A DNA stretch of 64,000 nucleotides from NCBI GenBank assembly GCA_958298945.1, contig CATQJD010000003.1, forward strand, positions 1-64,000. The letters run 5' to 3'. The position numbers and the translations under genes are program-made. Positions 11,931 to 24,540 of the stretch are shown in pieces. Source of the stretch: Atherix ibis. Taxonomy: Eukaryota > Arthropoda > Insecta > Diptera > Athericidae. Positions within the stretch are counted from its first letter, which is position 1; each line of letters opens with the position of its first letter. Below the pieces are notes generated by a model, which saw only the letters and a program-made list of their open reading frames with translations, was not told the origin of the DNA and did not search any database.

Positions 11931-13605
11931 CCTCCTAAACATACTACTTCATATTCATCTTAAACATACTACTTCATATTCATCTTAAACATACTACTTC
12001 ATATTCATCTTAAACATACTACTCCATATTCCTCTTAAATATACTAATTCATATTCCTCTTAAACAACCTACTTCATATTCCTCTTAAACATACTACTTC
12101 ACATTCCTCTTAAACATACTACTTCATATTCCTCTTAAGCATACTACTTCATATTTCTCTTAAACATACTACTTCATATTCCTCTTAAACATACTACTTC
12201 ATATTCATCTTAAACATACTCTTTCATATTCATCTTAAACATACTACTTCATATTCATCTTAGACATACTACTTCATATTCCTCTTAAACATACTACTTC
12301 ATATTCCTCTTAAACATACTACTTCATATTCCTCTTAAATATACTACTTCATATTCCTCTTAAATATACTACTTCATATTCCTCTTAAATATACTACTTC
12401 ATATTCCTCTTAAATATTCTACTTCATATTCATCTTAAACATATAACTTCATATTCATCTTAAACGTACTACTTCATATTCCTCTTAAACATACTACTTC
12501 ATATTCCTCTTAAACATACAACTTCATAGTCCTCCTAAACATACTACTTCATATTCATCTTAAACATACTACTTCATATTCCTCTTAAATATACTACTTC
12601 ATATTCTTCTTAAATAAACTACTTTATATTCCTCTTAAACATACTATTTCATATTCATCTTAAACATACTACTTCATATTCCTCTTAAACATACTACTTC
12701 ATATTCCTCTTAAACATACTACTTCATATTCATCTTAAACATACTACTTCATATTCCTCTTAAATATACTACTTCATATTCCTCTTAAATATACTACTTC
12801 ATAGTCATCTTAAACATACTACTTCATATTCATCTTAAACATGCTACTTCATATTCCTCTTAAACATACTACTTCATATTCCTCTTAAACATACTACTTC
12901 ATATTCCTCTTAAACATATTACTTCATATTCCTCTTAAATATACTACTTCATATTCCTCTTAAACATATTACTTCATATTCCTCTTAAACATACTACTTC
13001 ATATTCCTCCTAAATATACTACTTTATATTCCTCTTAAATATACTACTTCATATTCCTCTTAAACATACTACTTCATATTCCTCTTAAACATACTACTTC
13101 ATATTCCTCTTAAACATACTACTTCATATTCTTTTTAAACATACTACTTCATATTCCTCTTAAACATACTACTTCATATTCCTCTTAAATATACTACTTC
13201 ATATTGCTCTTAAATATATTACTTCATATTCATCTTAAACATACTACTTCATATTCATCTTAAACATACTACTTCATATTCCTCCTAAACATACTACTTC
13301 ATATTCCTCTTAAACATACTACTTCATATTCCTCCTAAACATACTACTTCATATTCATCTTAAACATACTACTTCATATTCATCTTAAATATACTACTTC
13401 ATATTCCTCTTAAACAAACTTCTTTATATTCCTCTTAAACATACTACTTCATATTCCTCTTAAATATACTACTTCATATTCCTCTTAAACATACTACTTC
13501 ATATTCATCTTAAACATACTACTTCATATTTCTCTTAAACATACTACTTCATATTCCTCTTGAACATACTACTTCATATTCCTCTTAAACATACTACTTC
13601 ATATT
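11931..13605 (+). repeat. 1675-bp higher-order unit, copy 1
   Basis: Sixty-seven monomers, rich in the C8A (TTCATCTT) variant. Landmarks at +1675 bp: ACTCTTTC 12221 to 13896 (read from its CTTTC), AAATATTCTAC 12411 to 14086, CATAGTCCTCC 12521 to 14196, ATATTGCTC 13201 to 14876. The start is placed at the CCTCCTAAAC monomer that opens both copies (11931 and 13606). I noticed differences such as AACAACCT at about 12065, CATCTTAAACGTAC at about 12465, and TTCTTCTT near 12605. Confidence 0.88.
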
Positions 13606-14925
13606 CCTCCTAAACATACTACTTCATATTCATCTTAAACATACTACTTCATATTCATCTTAAACATACTACTTCATATTCATATTAAACATACTACTCC
13701 ATATTCCTCTTAAATATACTACTTCATATTCCTCTTAAACAAACTACTTCATATTCCTCTTAAACATACTACTTCACATTCCTCTTAAACATACTACTTC
13801 ATATTCCTCTTAAGCATACTACTTCATATTTCTCTTGAACATACTACTTCATATTCCTCTTAAACATACTACTTCATATTCATCTTAAACATACTCTTTC
13901 ATATTCATCTTAAACATACTACTTCATATTCATCTTAGACATACTACTTCATATTCCTCTTAAACATACTACTTCATATTCCTCTTAAACATACTACTTC
14001 TTATTCCTCTTAAATATACTACTTCATATTCCTCTTAAATATACTACTTCATATTCCTCTTAAATATACTACTTCATATTCCTCTTAAATATTCTACTTC
14101 ATATTCATCTTAAACATATAACTTCATATTCATCTTAAACATACTACTTCATATTCCTCTTAAACATACTACTTCATATTCCTCTTAAACATACAACTTC
14201 ATAGTCCTCCTAAACATACTACTTCATATTCATCTTAAACATACTACTTCATATTCCTCTTAAATATACTACTTCATATTCCTCTTAAATAAACTACTTT
14301 ATATTCCTCTTAAACATACTATTTCATATTCATCTTAAACATACTACTTCATATTCCTCTTAAACATACTACTTCATATTCCTCTTAAACATACTACTTC
14401 ATATTCATCTTAAACATACTACTTCATATTCCTCTTAAATATACTACTTCATATTCCTCTTAAATATACTACTTCATAGTCATCTTAAACATACTACTTC
14501 ATATTCATCTTAAACATGCTACTTCATATTTCTCTTAAACATACTACTTCATATTCCTCTTAAACATACTACTTCATATTCCTCTTAAACATATTACTTC
14601 ATATTCCTATTAAATATACTACTTCATATTCCTCTTAAACATATTACTTCATATTCCTCTTAAACATACTACTTCATATTCCTCCTAAATATACTACTTT
14701 ATATTCCTCTTAAATATACTACTTCATATTCCTCTTAAACATACTACTTCATATTCCTCTTAAACATACTACTTCATATTCCTCTTAAACATACTACTTC
14801 ATATTCTTTTTAAACATACTACTTCATATTCCTCTTAAACATACTACTTCATATTCCTCTTAAATATAATACTTCATATTGCTCTTAAATATATTACTTC
14901 ATATTCATCTTAAACATACTACTTC
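13606..14925 (+). repeat. 1675-bp higher-order unit, incomplete copy 2
   Basis: Follows copy 1 for 1320 bp, including the ATATTGCTC monomer (14876) and the next TTCATC monomer, then departs at 14926, where CCTCTTAAATAT replaces a second TTCATC monomer. This copy has its own changes: TTCATATTAAAC near 13681, TTATTCC near 13999 and AATATAATAC at 14864. It runs into the left end of the 6.5-kb unit. Confidence 0.88.
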
Positions 14926-16299
14926 ATATTCCTCTTAAATATACTACTTCATATTCCTCTTAAGCATACTACTTCATATTCCTCTTAAACAAACTACTTT
15001 ATATTCCTCTTAAACATACTACTTCATATTCCTCTTAAACGTACTGCTTCATATTCCTCTTAAACGAACTACTTCATATTCCTCTTAAACATACTACTTC
15101 ATATTCCTCTTAAACATACTACTTCATATTCCTCTTAAACATACTACTTCATATTCCTCTTAAACATACTACTTCATATTCCTCTTAAACATACTACTTC
15201 ATATTCCTCTTAAACATACTACTTCATATTCCTCTTAAACAAACTACTTTATATTTCTCTTAAACATACTACTTCATATTCCTCTTAAACATACTACTTC
15301 ATATTCCTCTTAAACATACTACTTCATATTCATCTTAAACATACTACTTCATATTCCTCTTAAACTTACTACTTCATATTCCTCTTAAATATACTACTTC
15401 ATATTCATTTTAAATATACTACTTCATATTCCACTTAAATATACTGCTTTGTATTCCTCTTAAACATACTACTGCATATTCCTCTTAAACATACTACTTC
15501 ATATTCCTCTTAAACATACTACTTCATATTCCTCTTAAGCATACTACTTCATATTCGTCTTAAACAAACTACTTTATATTCCTCTTAAACATACTACTTC
15601 ATATTCCTCTTAAACATACTACTTCATATTCCTCTTAAACAAACCACTTTATATTCCTCTTAAACATACTACTTCATATTCCTCTTAAACATACTACTTC
15701 ATATTCCTCTTAAACATACTACTTCATATTCCTCTTAAACATACTACTTCATATTCCTCTTAAGCAAACTACTTCATATTCCTCCTAAACAAACTACTTT
15801 ATATTCCTCTTAAACATACTACTTTATATTCCTCTTAAACATACTACTTCATATTCCTCTTAAACATACTACTTCATATTCCTCTTAAACATACTACTTC
15901 ATATTCATCTTAAACATACTACTTCATATTCCTCTTAAATATACTAATTCATATTCCTCTTAAGCATACTACTTCATATTCCTCTTAAACATACTACTTC
16001 ATATTCCTCTTAAATATACTACTTCATATTCCTCTTAAACATACTACTGCATATTCCTCTTAAACATATTACTGCATATTCCTCTTAAACATACTACTTC
16101 ATATTCCTCTTAAACATACTACTTCATATTCCTCTTAAATATACTACTTCATATTCCTCTTAAATATACTACTTTATATTCCTCTTAAGCATACTACTTC
16201 ATATTCCACTTAAATATACTAATTCATATTCCTCTTAAATATACTACTTCATATTCCTCTTAAATATACTACTTTATATTCCTCTTAAGCATACTACTT

Positions 16300-16322
16300 T
16301 TATCCTCTTAAACAAACTACTT
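16300..16322 (+). repeat. 23-bp monomer, ACTTTTATCCTC type
   Basis: TATATTCC is shortened to TTATCC, two bases lost. Its exact duplicate lies at 22823, 6523 bp away, which makes it one of the best tags of the 6.5-kb duplication. The next bases are CTTAAACAAAC in both. Confidence 0.95.
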
Positions 16323-17953
16323 TATATTCCTCTTAAACATACTACTTCATATTCCTCTTAAACATACTACTTCATATTCCTCTTCAACATACTACTTCAT
16401 ATTCCTCTTAAACATACTACTTCATATTCCTCTTAAACATACTACTTCATATTCCTCTTAAATATACTAATTCATATTCCTCTTAAGCATACTACCTCAT
16501 ATTCCTCTTAAACATACTACTTCATATTCCTCTTAAACATACTACTTCATATTCCTCTTAAACATACTACTTCATATTCCTCTTAAATATACTACTTCAT
16601 ATTCCACTTAAATATACTGCTTTGTATTCCTCTTAAACATACTACTGCATATTCCTCTTAAACATACTACTTCATATTCCTCTTAAACATACTACTCCAT
16701 ATTCCTCTTAAGCATACTACTTCATATTCCTCTTAAACAAACTACTTTATATTCCTCTTAAACATACTACTTCATATTCCTCTTAAACATACTGCTTCAT
16801 ATTCCTCTTAAACAAACTACTTCATATTCCTCTTTAACATACTACTTCATATTCCTCTTAAACATACTACTTCGTATTCCTCTTAAACATACTACTGCAT
16901 ATTCCTCTTAAACATACTACTTCATATTCCTCTTAAACATACTACTTCATATTCCTCTTAAACATACTGCTTCATATTCCTCTTAAAGATACTACTTCAT
17001 ATTCCTCTTAAACAAACTACTTCATATTCCTCTTAAACATACTACTTCATATTCCTCTTAAACATACTACTTCGTATTCCTCTTAAACATACTACTGCAT
17101 ATTCCTCTTAAACATACTACTTCATATTCCTCTTAAACATACTACTTCATATTCCTCTTAAACATACTACTTCATATTCCTCTTAAACATACTACTTCAT
17201 ATTCCTCTTAAACATACTACTTCATATTCCTTTTAAGCATACTACTTCATATTCCTCCTAAACAAACTACTTCATATTCCTCTTAAACATACTACTTCAT
17301 ATTCCTCTTAAATATACTACTTCATATTCCTCTTAAATATACTACTTCATATTCCACTTAAATATACTGCTTTGTATTCCTCTTAAACATACTACTGCAT
17401 ATTCCTCTTAAACATACTACTTCATATTCTTCTTAAACATACTACTTCATATTCCTCTTAAGCATACTACTTCATATTCCTCTTAAACAAACTACTTTAT
17501 ATTCCTCTTAAACATACTACTTCATATTCCTCTTAAACATACTGCTTCATATTCCTCTTAAACAAACTACTTCATATTCCTCTTAAACATACTACTTCAT
17601 ATTCCTCTTAAACATACTACTTCGTATTCCTCTTAAACATACTACTGCATATTCCTCTTAAACATACTACTTCATATTCCTCTTAAACATACTACTTCAT
17701 ATTCCTCTTAAACATACTGATTCATATTCCTCTTAAACATACTACTTCATATTCCTCTTAAACATACTACTTCATATTCCTCTTAAATATACTACTTCAT
17801 ATTCCTCTTAAACATACTACTTCATATTCCTCTTAAACATACTACTTCATATTCCTCTTAAACATACTACTTCATATTCCTCTTAAACATACTACTTCAT
17901 ATTCATCTTAAACATACTACTTCATATTTCTCCTAAACATACTACTTCATATT

Positions 17954-18305
17954 CCACCTTAATATACTACTTCGTATTCCTCTTAAACATACTACTTCAT
18001 ATTCCTCTTAAACATACTACTTCATATTCCTCTTAAATTAACTACTTCATATTACTCTTAAATATACTACTTCATATTCTTCTTAAGCATACTACTTCAT
18101 ATTCCTCTTTAATATACTACTTCATATTCCTCTTAAACATACTACTTCATATTCCTCTTAAACATACTACTTCATATTCCTCTTAAACATACTACTTCAT
18201 ATTCCTCTTAAACATACTACTTCATATTCATCTTAAACATACTACTTCATATTTCTCCTAAACATACTACTTCATATTCCACCTTAATATACTACTTCGT
18301 ATTCC
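17954..18305 (+). repeat. 325-bp internal duplication with CCACCTTAATATAC
   Basis: The CCACCTTAATATAC-CGTATT pair occurs at 17954 and again at 18279, 325 bp (13 monomers) apart. Both are preceded by TTTCTCCTAAAC. Copy 2 of the large unit has the same pair at 24077 and 24401, only 324 bp apart because of the single-base deletion at 24096. The internal duplication therefore predates the 6-kb duplication. Confidence 0.88.
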
Positions 18306-19734
18306 TCTTAAACATACTACTTCATATTCATCTTTAACATACTACTTCATATTCCTCTTAAAGATACTACTTCATATTCCTCTTAAACATACTACTTCAT
18401 ATTCCTCCTAAACGTACTACTTCATAATCATCTTAAACATACTACTTCATATTCCTCTTAAATATACTACTTCATATTCCTCTTAAACAAACTACTTTAT
18501 ATTCCTCTTAAACATACTACTTCATATTCATCTTAAACATACTACTTCATATTCCTCTTAAACATACTACTTCATATTCCTCTTAAACATACTACTTCAT
18601 ATTCATCTTAAACATACTACTTCATATTCCTCTTACACATACTACTTCATATTCCTCTTAAACATACTACTTCATATTCCTCTTAAACATATTACTTCAT
18701 ATTCCTCTTAAATATACTACTTCATATTCCTCTTAAACATATTACTTCTTATTCCTCTTAAACATACTACTTCATATTCCTCTTAAATATACTACTTTAT
18801 ATTCCTCTTAAATATACTACTTCATATCCCTCTTAAACATACTACTTCATATTCCTCTTAAACATACTACTTCATATTCCTCTTAAACATACTACTTCAT
18901 ATTCCTCTTAAACATACTACTTCATATTCCTCTTAAATATACTACTTCATATTCCTCTTAAATATACTACTTTATATTCCACTTAAATATACTACTTCAT
19001 ATTCCTCTTAAACATACTACTGCATATTCCCCTTAAACATACTACTTCATATTCCTCTTAAATATACTACTTCATATTCCTCTTAAGCATACTACTTCAT
19101 ATTCCTCTTAAACAAACTACTTTATAGTCCTCTTAAACATACTACTTCATATTCCTCTTAAACATACTGCTTCATATTCTTATTAAACAAACTACTTCAT
19201 ATTCCTCTTAAACATACTACTTCATATTCCTCTTAAACATACTACTTCATATTCCTCTTAAGCATACTACTTCATATTCCTCTTAAACATACTACTTCAT
19301 ATTCCTCTTAAATATACTACTTCATATTCCTCTTAAACATACTACTGCATATTCTTCTTAAATATACTACTGCATATTCCTCTTAAACATACTACTTCAT
19401 ATTTCTCTTAAACATACTACTTCATATTCCTCTTAAACAAACTACTTTATATTCCTCTTAAACATACTACTTCATATTCCTCTTAAACATACTACTTCAT
19501 ATTCCTCTTAAACATACTACTTCATATTCCTCTTAAACATACTTCTTCATATTCCTCTTAAGCATACTACTTCATATTCCTCCTAAACAAACTACTTTAT
19601 ATTCCTCTTAAACATACTACTTCATATTCCTCTTAAACATACTACTTCATATTCCTCTTAAACATACTACTTCATATTCCTCTTAAACATACTACTTCAT
19701 ATTCCTCTTAAGCATACTACTTCATATTCCTCTT

Positions 19735-21075
19735 AAATATACTAATTCATATTCCTCTTAAGCATACTACTTCATATTCCTCTTAAACATACTACTTCAT
19801 ATTCCTCTTAAATATACTACTTCATATTCCTCTTAAACATACTACTGCATATTCCTCTTAAACATATTACTGCATATTCCTCTTAAACATACTACTTCAT
19901 ATTCCTCTTAAACATACCACTTCATATTCCTCTTAAATATACTACTTCATATTCCTCTTAAATATACTACTTTATATTCCTCTTAAGCATACTACTTCAT
20001 ATTCCACTTAAATATACTACTTCATATTCCTCTTAAATATACTACTTCATATTCCTCTTAAATATACTACTTTATATTCCTCTTAAGCATACTACTTCAT
20101 ATTCCTCTTAAACAAACTACTTTATATTCCTCTTAAACATACTACTTCATATTCCTCTTAAACATACTACTTCATATTCCTCTTCAACATACTACTTCAT
20201 ATTCCTCTTAAACATACTACTTCATATTCCTCTTAAACATACTACTTCATATTCCTCTTAAATATACTAATTCATATTCCTCTTAAGCATACTACTTCAT
20301 ATTCCTCTTAAACATACTACTTCATATTCCTCTTAAATATACTACTTCATATTCCTCTTAAACATACTACTGCATATTCCTCTTAAACATATTACTGCAT
20401 ATTCCTCTTAAACATACTACTTCATATTCCTCTTAAACATACTACTTCATATTCCTCTTAAATATACTACTTCATATTCCTCTTAAATATACTACTTTAT
20501 ATTCCTCTTAAGCATACTACTTCATATTCCTCTTAAACAAACTACTTTATATTCCTCTTAAATATACTACTTCATATCCCTCTTAAACATACTACTTCAT
20601 ATTCCTCTTAAACATACTACTTCATATTCCTCTTAAACATACTACTTCATATTCCTCTTAAACATACTACTTCATATTCCTCTTAAATATACTACTTCAT
20701 ATTCCTCTTAAACATACTACTTCATATTCCTCTTAAACATACTACTGCATATTCCTCTTAAACATACTACTTCATATTCCTCTTAAATATACTACTTCAT
20801 ATTCCACTTAAATATACTACTTCATATTCCTCTTAAATATACAACTTCATATTCCTCTTAAATATACTACTTTATATTCCTCTTAAGCATACTACTTCAT
20901 ATTCCTCTTAAACAAACTACTTTATATTCCTCTTAAACATACTACTTCATATTCCTCTTAAACATACTACTTCATATTCCTCTTAAACATACTACTTCAT
21001 ATTCCTCTTAAACATACTACTTCATATTCCTCTTAAACATACTACTTCATATTCCTCTTAAATATACTAATTCAT
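19735..21075 (+). repeat. AATATACTAATTC marker trio (525 and 800 bp)
   Basis: The C23A monomer AAATATACTAATTC, each time followed by a CTTAAGC monomer, lies at 19735, 20260 and 21060. The same 525/800 spacing returns at 25857, 26382 and 27182 and at 30007, 30532 and 31332. At 35932 and 36732 only the 800-bp pair is present, and at 44313 and 45038 it is 725 bp after a three-monomer loss. This is the most useful ruler for lining up the middle of the window. Confidence 0.92.
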
Positions 21076-21125
21076 ATTCCTCTTAAGCATACTACTTCAT
21101 ATTCCTCTTAAACATACTACTTCAT

Positions 21126-21300
21126 ATTCCTCTTAAACGTACTGCTTCATATTCCTCTTAAACAAACTACTTCATATTCCTCTTAAACATACTTCTTCAT
21201 ATTCCTCTTAAACATACTACTTCATATTCCTCTTAAACATACTACTTCATATTCCTCTTAAACATACTACTTCATATTCCTCTTAAACATACTACTTCAT
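21126..21300 (+). repeat. Junction between the two 6-kb units
   Basis: At 21120 copy 1 ends: the expected continuation (as at 27242) is CTTAAATAT, but here CTTAAACGTACTGC follows. GTACTGC at 21139 resembles those at 15041 and 21564 (425 bp apart here). These few monomers belong to the left-end type of the unit, and full collinearity at +6523 is clear only from about 21.3 kb. I place the duplication breakpoint here. Confidence 0.7.
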
Positions 21301-22822
21301 ATTCCTCTTAAACATACTACTTCATATTCTTTTTAAACATACTACTTCATATTCCTCTTAAACATACTACTTCATATTCCTCTTAAATATACTACTTCAT
21401 ATTGCTCTTAAATATATTACTTCATATTCATCTTAAACATACTACTTCATATTCCTCTTAAATATACTACTTCATATTCCTCTTAAGCATACTACTTCAT
21501 ATTCCTCTTAAACAAACTACTTTATATTCCTCTTAAACATACTACTTCATATTCCTCTTAAACGTACTGCTTCATATTCCTCTTAAACAAACTACTTCAT
21601 ATTCCTCTTAAACATACTACTTCATATTCCTCTTAAACTTACTACTTCATATTCCTCTCAAACATACTACTTCATATTCCTCTTAAACATACTACTTCAT
21701 ATTCCTCTTAAACATACTACTTCATATTCCTCTTAAACATACTACTTCATATTCCTCTTAAACAAACTACTTTATATTTCTCTTAAACATACTACTTCAT
21801 ATTCCTCTTAAACATACTACTTCATATTCCTCTTAAACATACTACTTCATATTCATCTTAAACATACTACTTCATATTCCTCTTAAACATACTACTTCAT
21901 ATTCCTCTTAAATATACTACTTCATATTCATTTTAAATATACTACTTAATATTCCACTTAAATATACTGCTTTGTATTCCTCTTAAACATACTACTGCAT
22001 ATTCCTCTTAAACATACTACTTCATATTCCTCTTAAACATACTACTTCATATTCCTCTTAAGCATACTACTTCATATTCGTCTTAAACAAACTACTTTAT
22101 ATTCCTCTTAAACATACTACTTCATATTCCTCTTAAACATACTACTTCATATTCCTCTTAAACAAACCACTTTATATTCCTCTTAAACATACTACTTCAT
22201 ATTCCTCTTAAACATACTACTTCATATTCCTCTTAAACATACAACTTCATATTCCTCTTAAACATACTACTTCATATTCCTCTTAAGCAAACTACTTCAT
22301 ATTCCTCCTAAACAAACTACTTTATATTCCTCTTAAACATACTACTTTATATTCCTCTTAAACATACTACTTCATATTCCTCTTAAACATACTACTTCAT
22401 ATTCCTCTTAAACATACTACTTCATATTCCTCTTAAACATACTACTTCATATTCTTCTTAAATATACTAATTCATATTCCTCTTAAGCATACTACTTCAT
22501 ATTCCTCTTAAACATACTACTTCATATTCCTCTTAAATATACTACTTCATATTCCTCTTAAACATACTACTGCATATTCCTCTTAAACATATTACTGCAT
22601 ATTCCTCTTAAACATACTACTTCATATTCCTCTTAAACATATTACTTCATATTCCTCTTAAATATACTACTTCATATTCCTCTTAAATATACTACTTTAT
22701 ATTCCTCTTAAGCATACTACTTCATATTCCACTTAAATATACTAATTCATATTCCTCTTAAATATACTACTTCATATTCCTCTTAAATATACTACTTTAT
22801 ATTCCTCTTAAGCATACTACTT

Positions 22823-22845
22823 TTATCCTCTTAAACAAACTACTT
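22823..22845 (+). repeat. 23-bp ACTTTTATCCTC monomer, second copy
   Basis: Identical in form to 16300-16322 and 6523 bp from it. It shifts the phase from 23 to 21 (mod 25). The following monomer has gained TTTATTTTCC, not seen in the first copy. Confidence 0.95.
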
Positions 22846-24095
22846 TATTTTCCTCTTAAACATACTACTTCATATTCCTCTTAAACATACTACTTCATAT
22901 TCCTCTTCAACATACTACTTCATATTCCTCTTAAACATACTACTTCATATTCCTCTTAAACATACTACTTCATATTCCTCTTAAATATACTACTTCATAT
23001 TCCTCTTAAATATACTACTTCATATTCCACTTAAATATACTGCTTTGTATTCCTCTTAAACATACTACTGCATATTCCTCTTAAACATACTACTTCATAT
23101 TCCTCTTAAACATACTACTCCATATTCCTCTTAAGCATACTACTTCATATTCCTCTTAAACAAACTACTTTATATTCCTCTTAAACATACTACTTCATAT
23201 TCCTCTTAAACATACTGCTTCATATTCCTCTTAAACAAACTACTTCATATTCCTCTTTAACATACTACTTCATATTCCTCTTAAACATACTACTTCGTAT
23301 TCCTCTTAAACATACTACTGCATATTCCTCTTAAACATACTACTTCATATTCCTCTTAAACATACTACTTCATATTCCTCTTAAACATACTACTTCATAT
23401 TCCTCTTAAACATACTGCTTCATATTCCTCTTAAAGATACTACTTCATATTCCTCTTAAACAAACTACTTCATATTCCTCTTAAACATACTACTTCGTAT
23501 TCCTCTTAAACATACTACTGCATATTCCTCTTAAACATACTACTTCATATTCCTCTTAAACATACTACTTCATATTCCTCTTAAACATACTACTTCATAT
23601 TCCTCTTAAACATACTACTTCATATTCCTCTTAAACATACTACTTCATATTCCTTTTAAGCATACTACTTCACATTCCTCCTAAACAAACTACTTTATAT
23701 TCCTCTTAAACATACTACTTCATATTCCTCTTAAATATACTACTTCATATTCCTCTTAAATATACTACTTCATATTCCACTTAAATATACTGCTTTGTAT
23801 TCCTCTTAAACATACTACTGCATATTCCTCTTAAACATACTACTTCATATTCCTCTTAAACATACTACTTCATATTCCTCTTAAGCATACTACTTCATAT
23901 TCCTCTTAAACAAACTACTTCATATTCCTCTTAAACATACTACTTCATATTCCTCTTAAACATACTACTTCATATTCCTCTTAAACATACTACTTCATAT
24001 TCCTCTTAAACATACTACTTCATATTCATCTTAAACATACTACTTCATATTTCTCCTAAACATACTACTTCATATTCCACCTTAATATACTACTT

Positions 24096-24119
24096 CGTAT
24101 TTTCTTAAACATACTACTT
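24096..24119 (+). repeat. 24-bp monomer, CGTATTTTCTT
   Basis: CGTATTCCTCTT of copy 1 (17971) has become CGTATTTTCTT, losing one base. This single deletion explains why the offset between the two 6-kb units falls from 6123 to 6122 bp at this point. The phase becomes 20 (mod 25) and stays so until 40494, a run of more than 16 kb without an uncompensated indel. Confidence 0.95.
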
Positions 24120-24540
24120 CATATTCCTCTTAAACATACTACTTCATATTCCTCTTAAATTTACAACTTCATATTACTCTTAAATATACTACTTCATATT
24201 CTTCTTAAGCATACTACTTCATATTCCTCTTAAATATACTACTTCATATTCCTCTTAAACATACTACTTCATATTCCTCTTAAACATACTACTTCATATT
24301 CCTCTTAAACATACTACTTCATATTCCTCTTAAACATACTACTTCATATTCATCTTAAACATACTACTTCATATTTCTCCTAAACATACTACTTCATATT
24401 CCACCTTAATATACTACTTCGTATTCCTCTTAAACATACTACTTCATATTCATCTTTAACATACTACTTCATATTCCTCTTAAAGATACTACTTCATATT
24501 CCTCTTAAACATACTACTTCATATTCCTCCTAAACGTACT

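Larger units (their letters stand above)
14780..21125 (+). repeat. 6.3-kb higher-order unit, copy 1
   Basis: Rich in CTTAAGC (A15G), ACAAAC (T18A) and ACTGCAT (T25G) monomers. Landmarks map to copy 2 at +6523 bp on the left (ATATTCTTTT 14801 to 21324; ATATTGCTC 14876 to 21399; TTTGTATT 15448 to 21971; 23-bp monomer 16300 to 22823), +6423 in the middle (TTTGTATT 16621 to 23044 and 17371 to 23794), and +6122 on the right (CATCTTT 18329 to 24451; CTTATTAAAC 19171 to 25293 as read from TTCATATTC). The steps of 100 and 300 bp are 4 and 12 monomers missing from copy 2, plus one single-base loss. Left limit approximate. Confidence 0.87.
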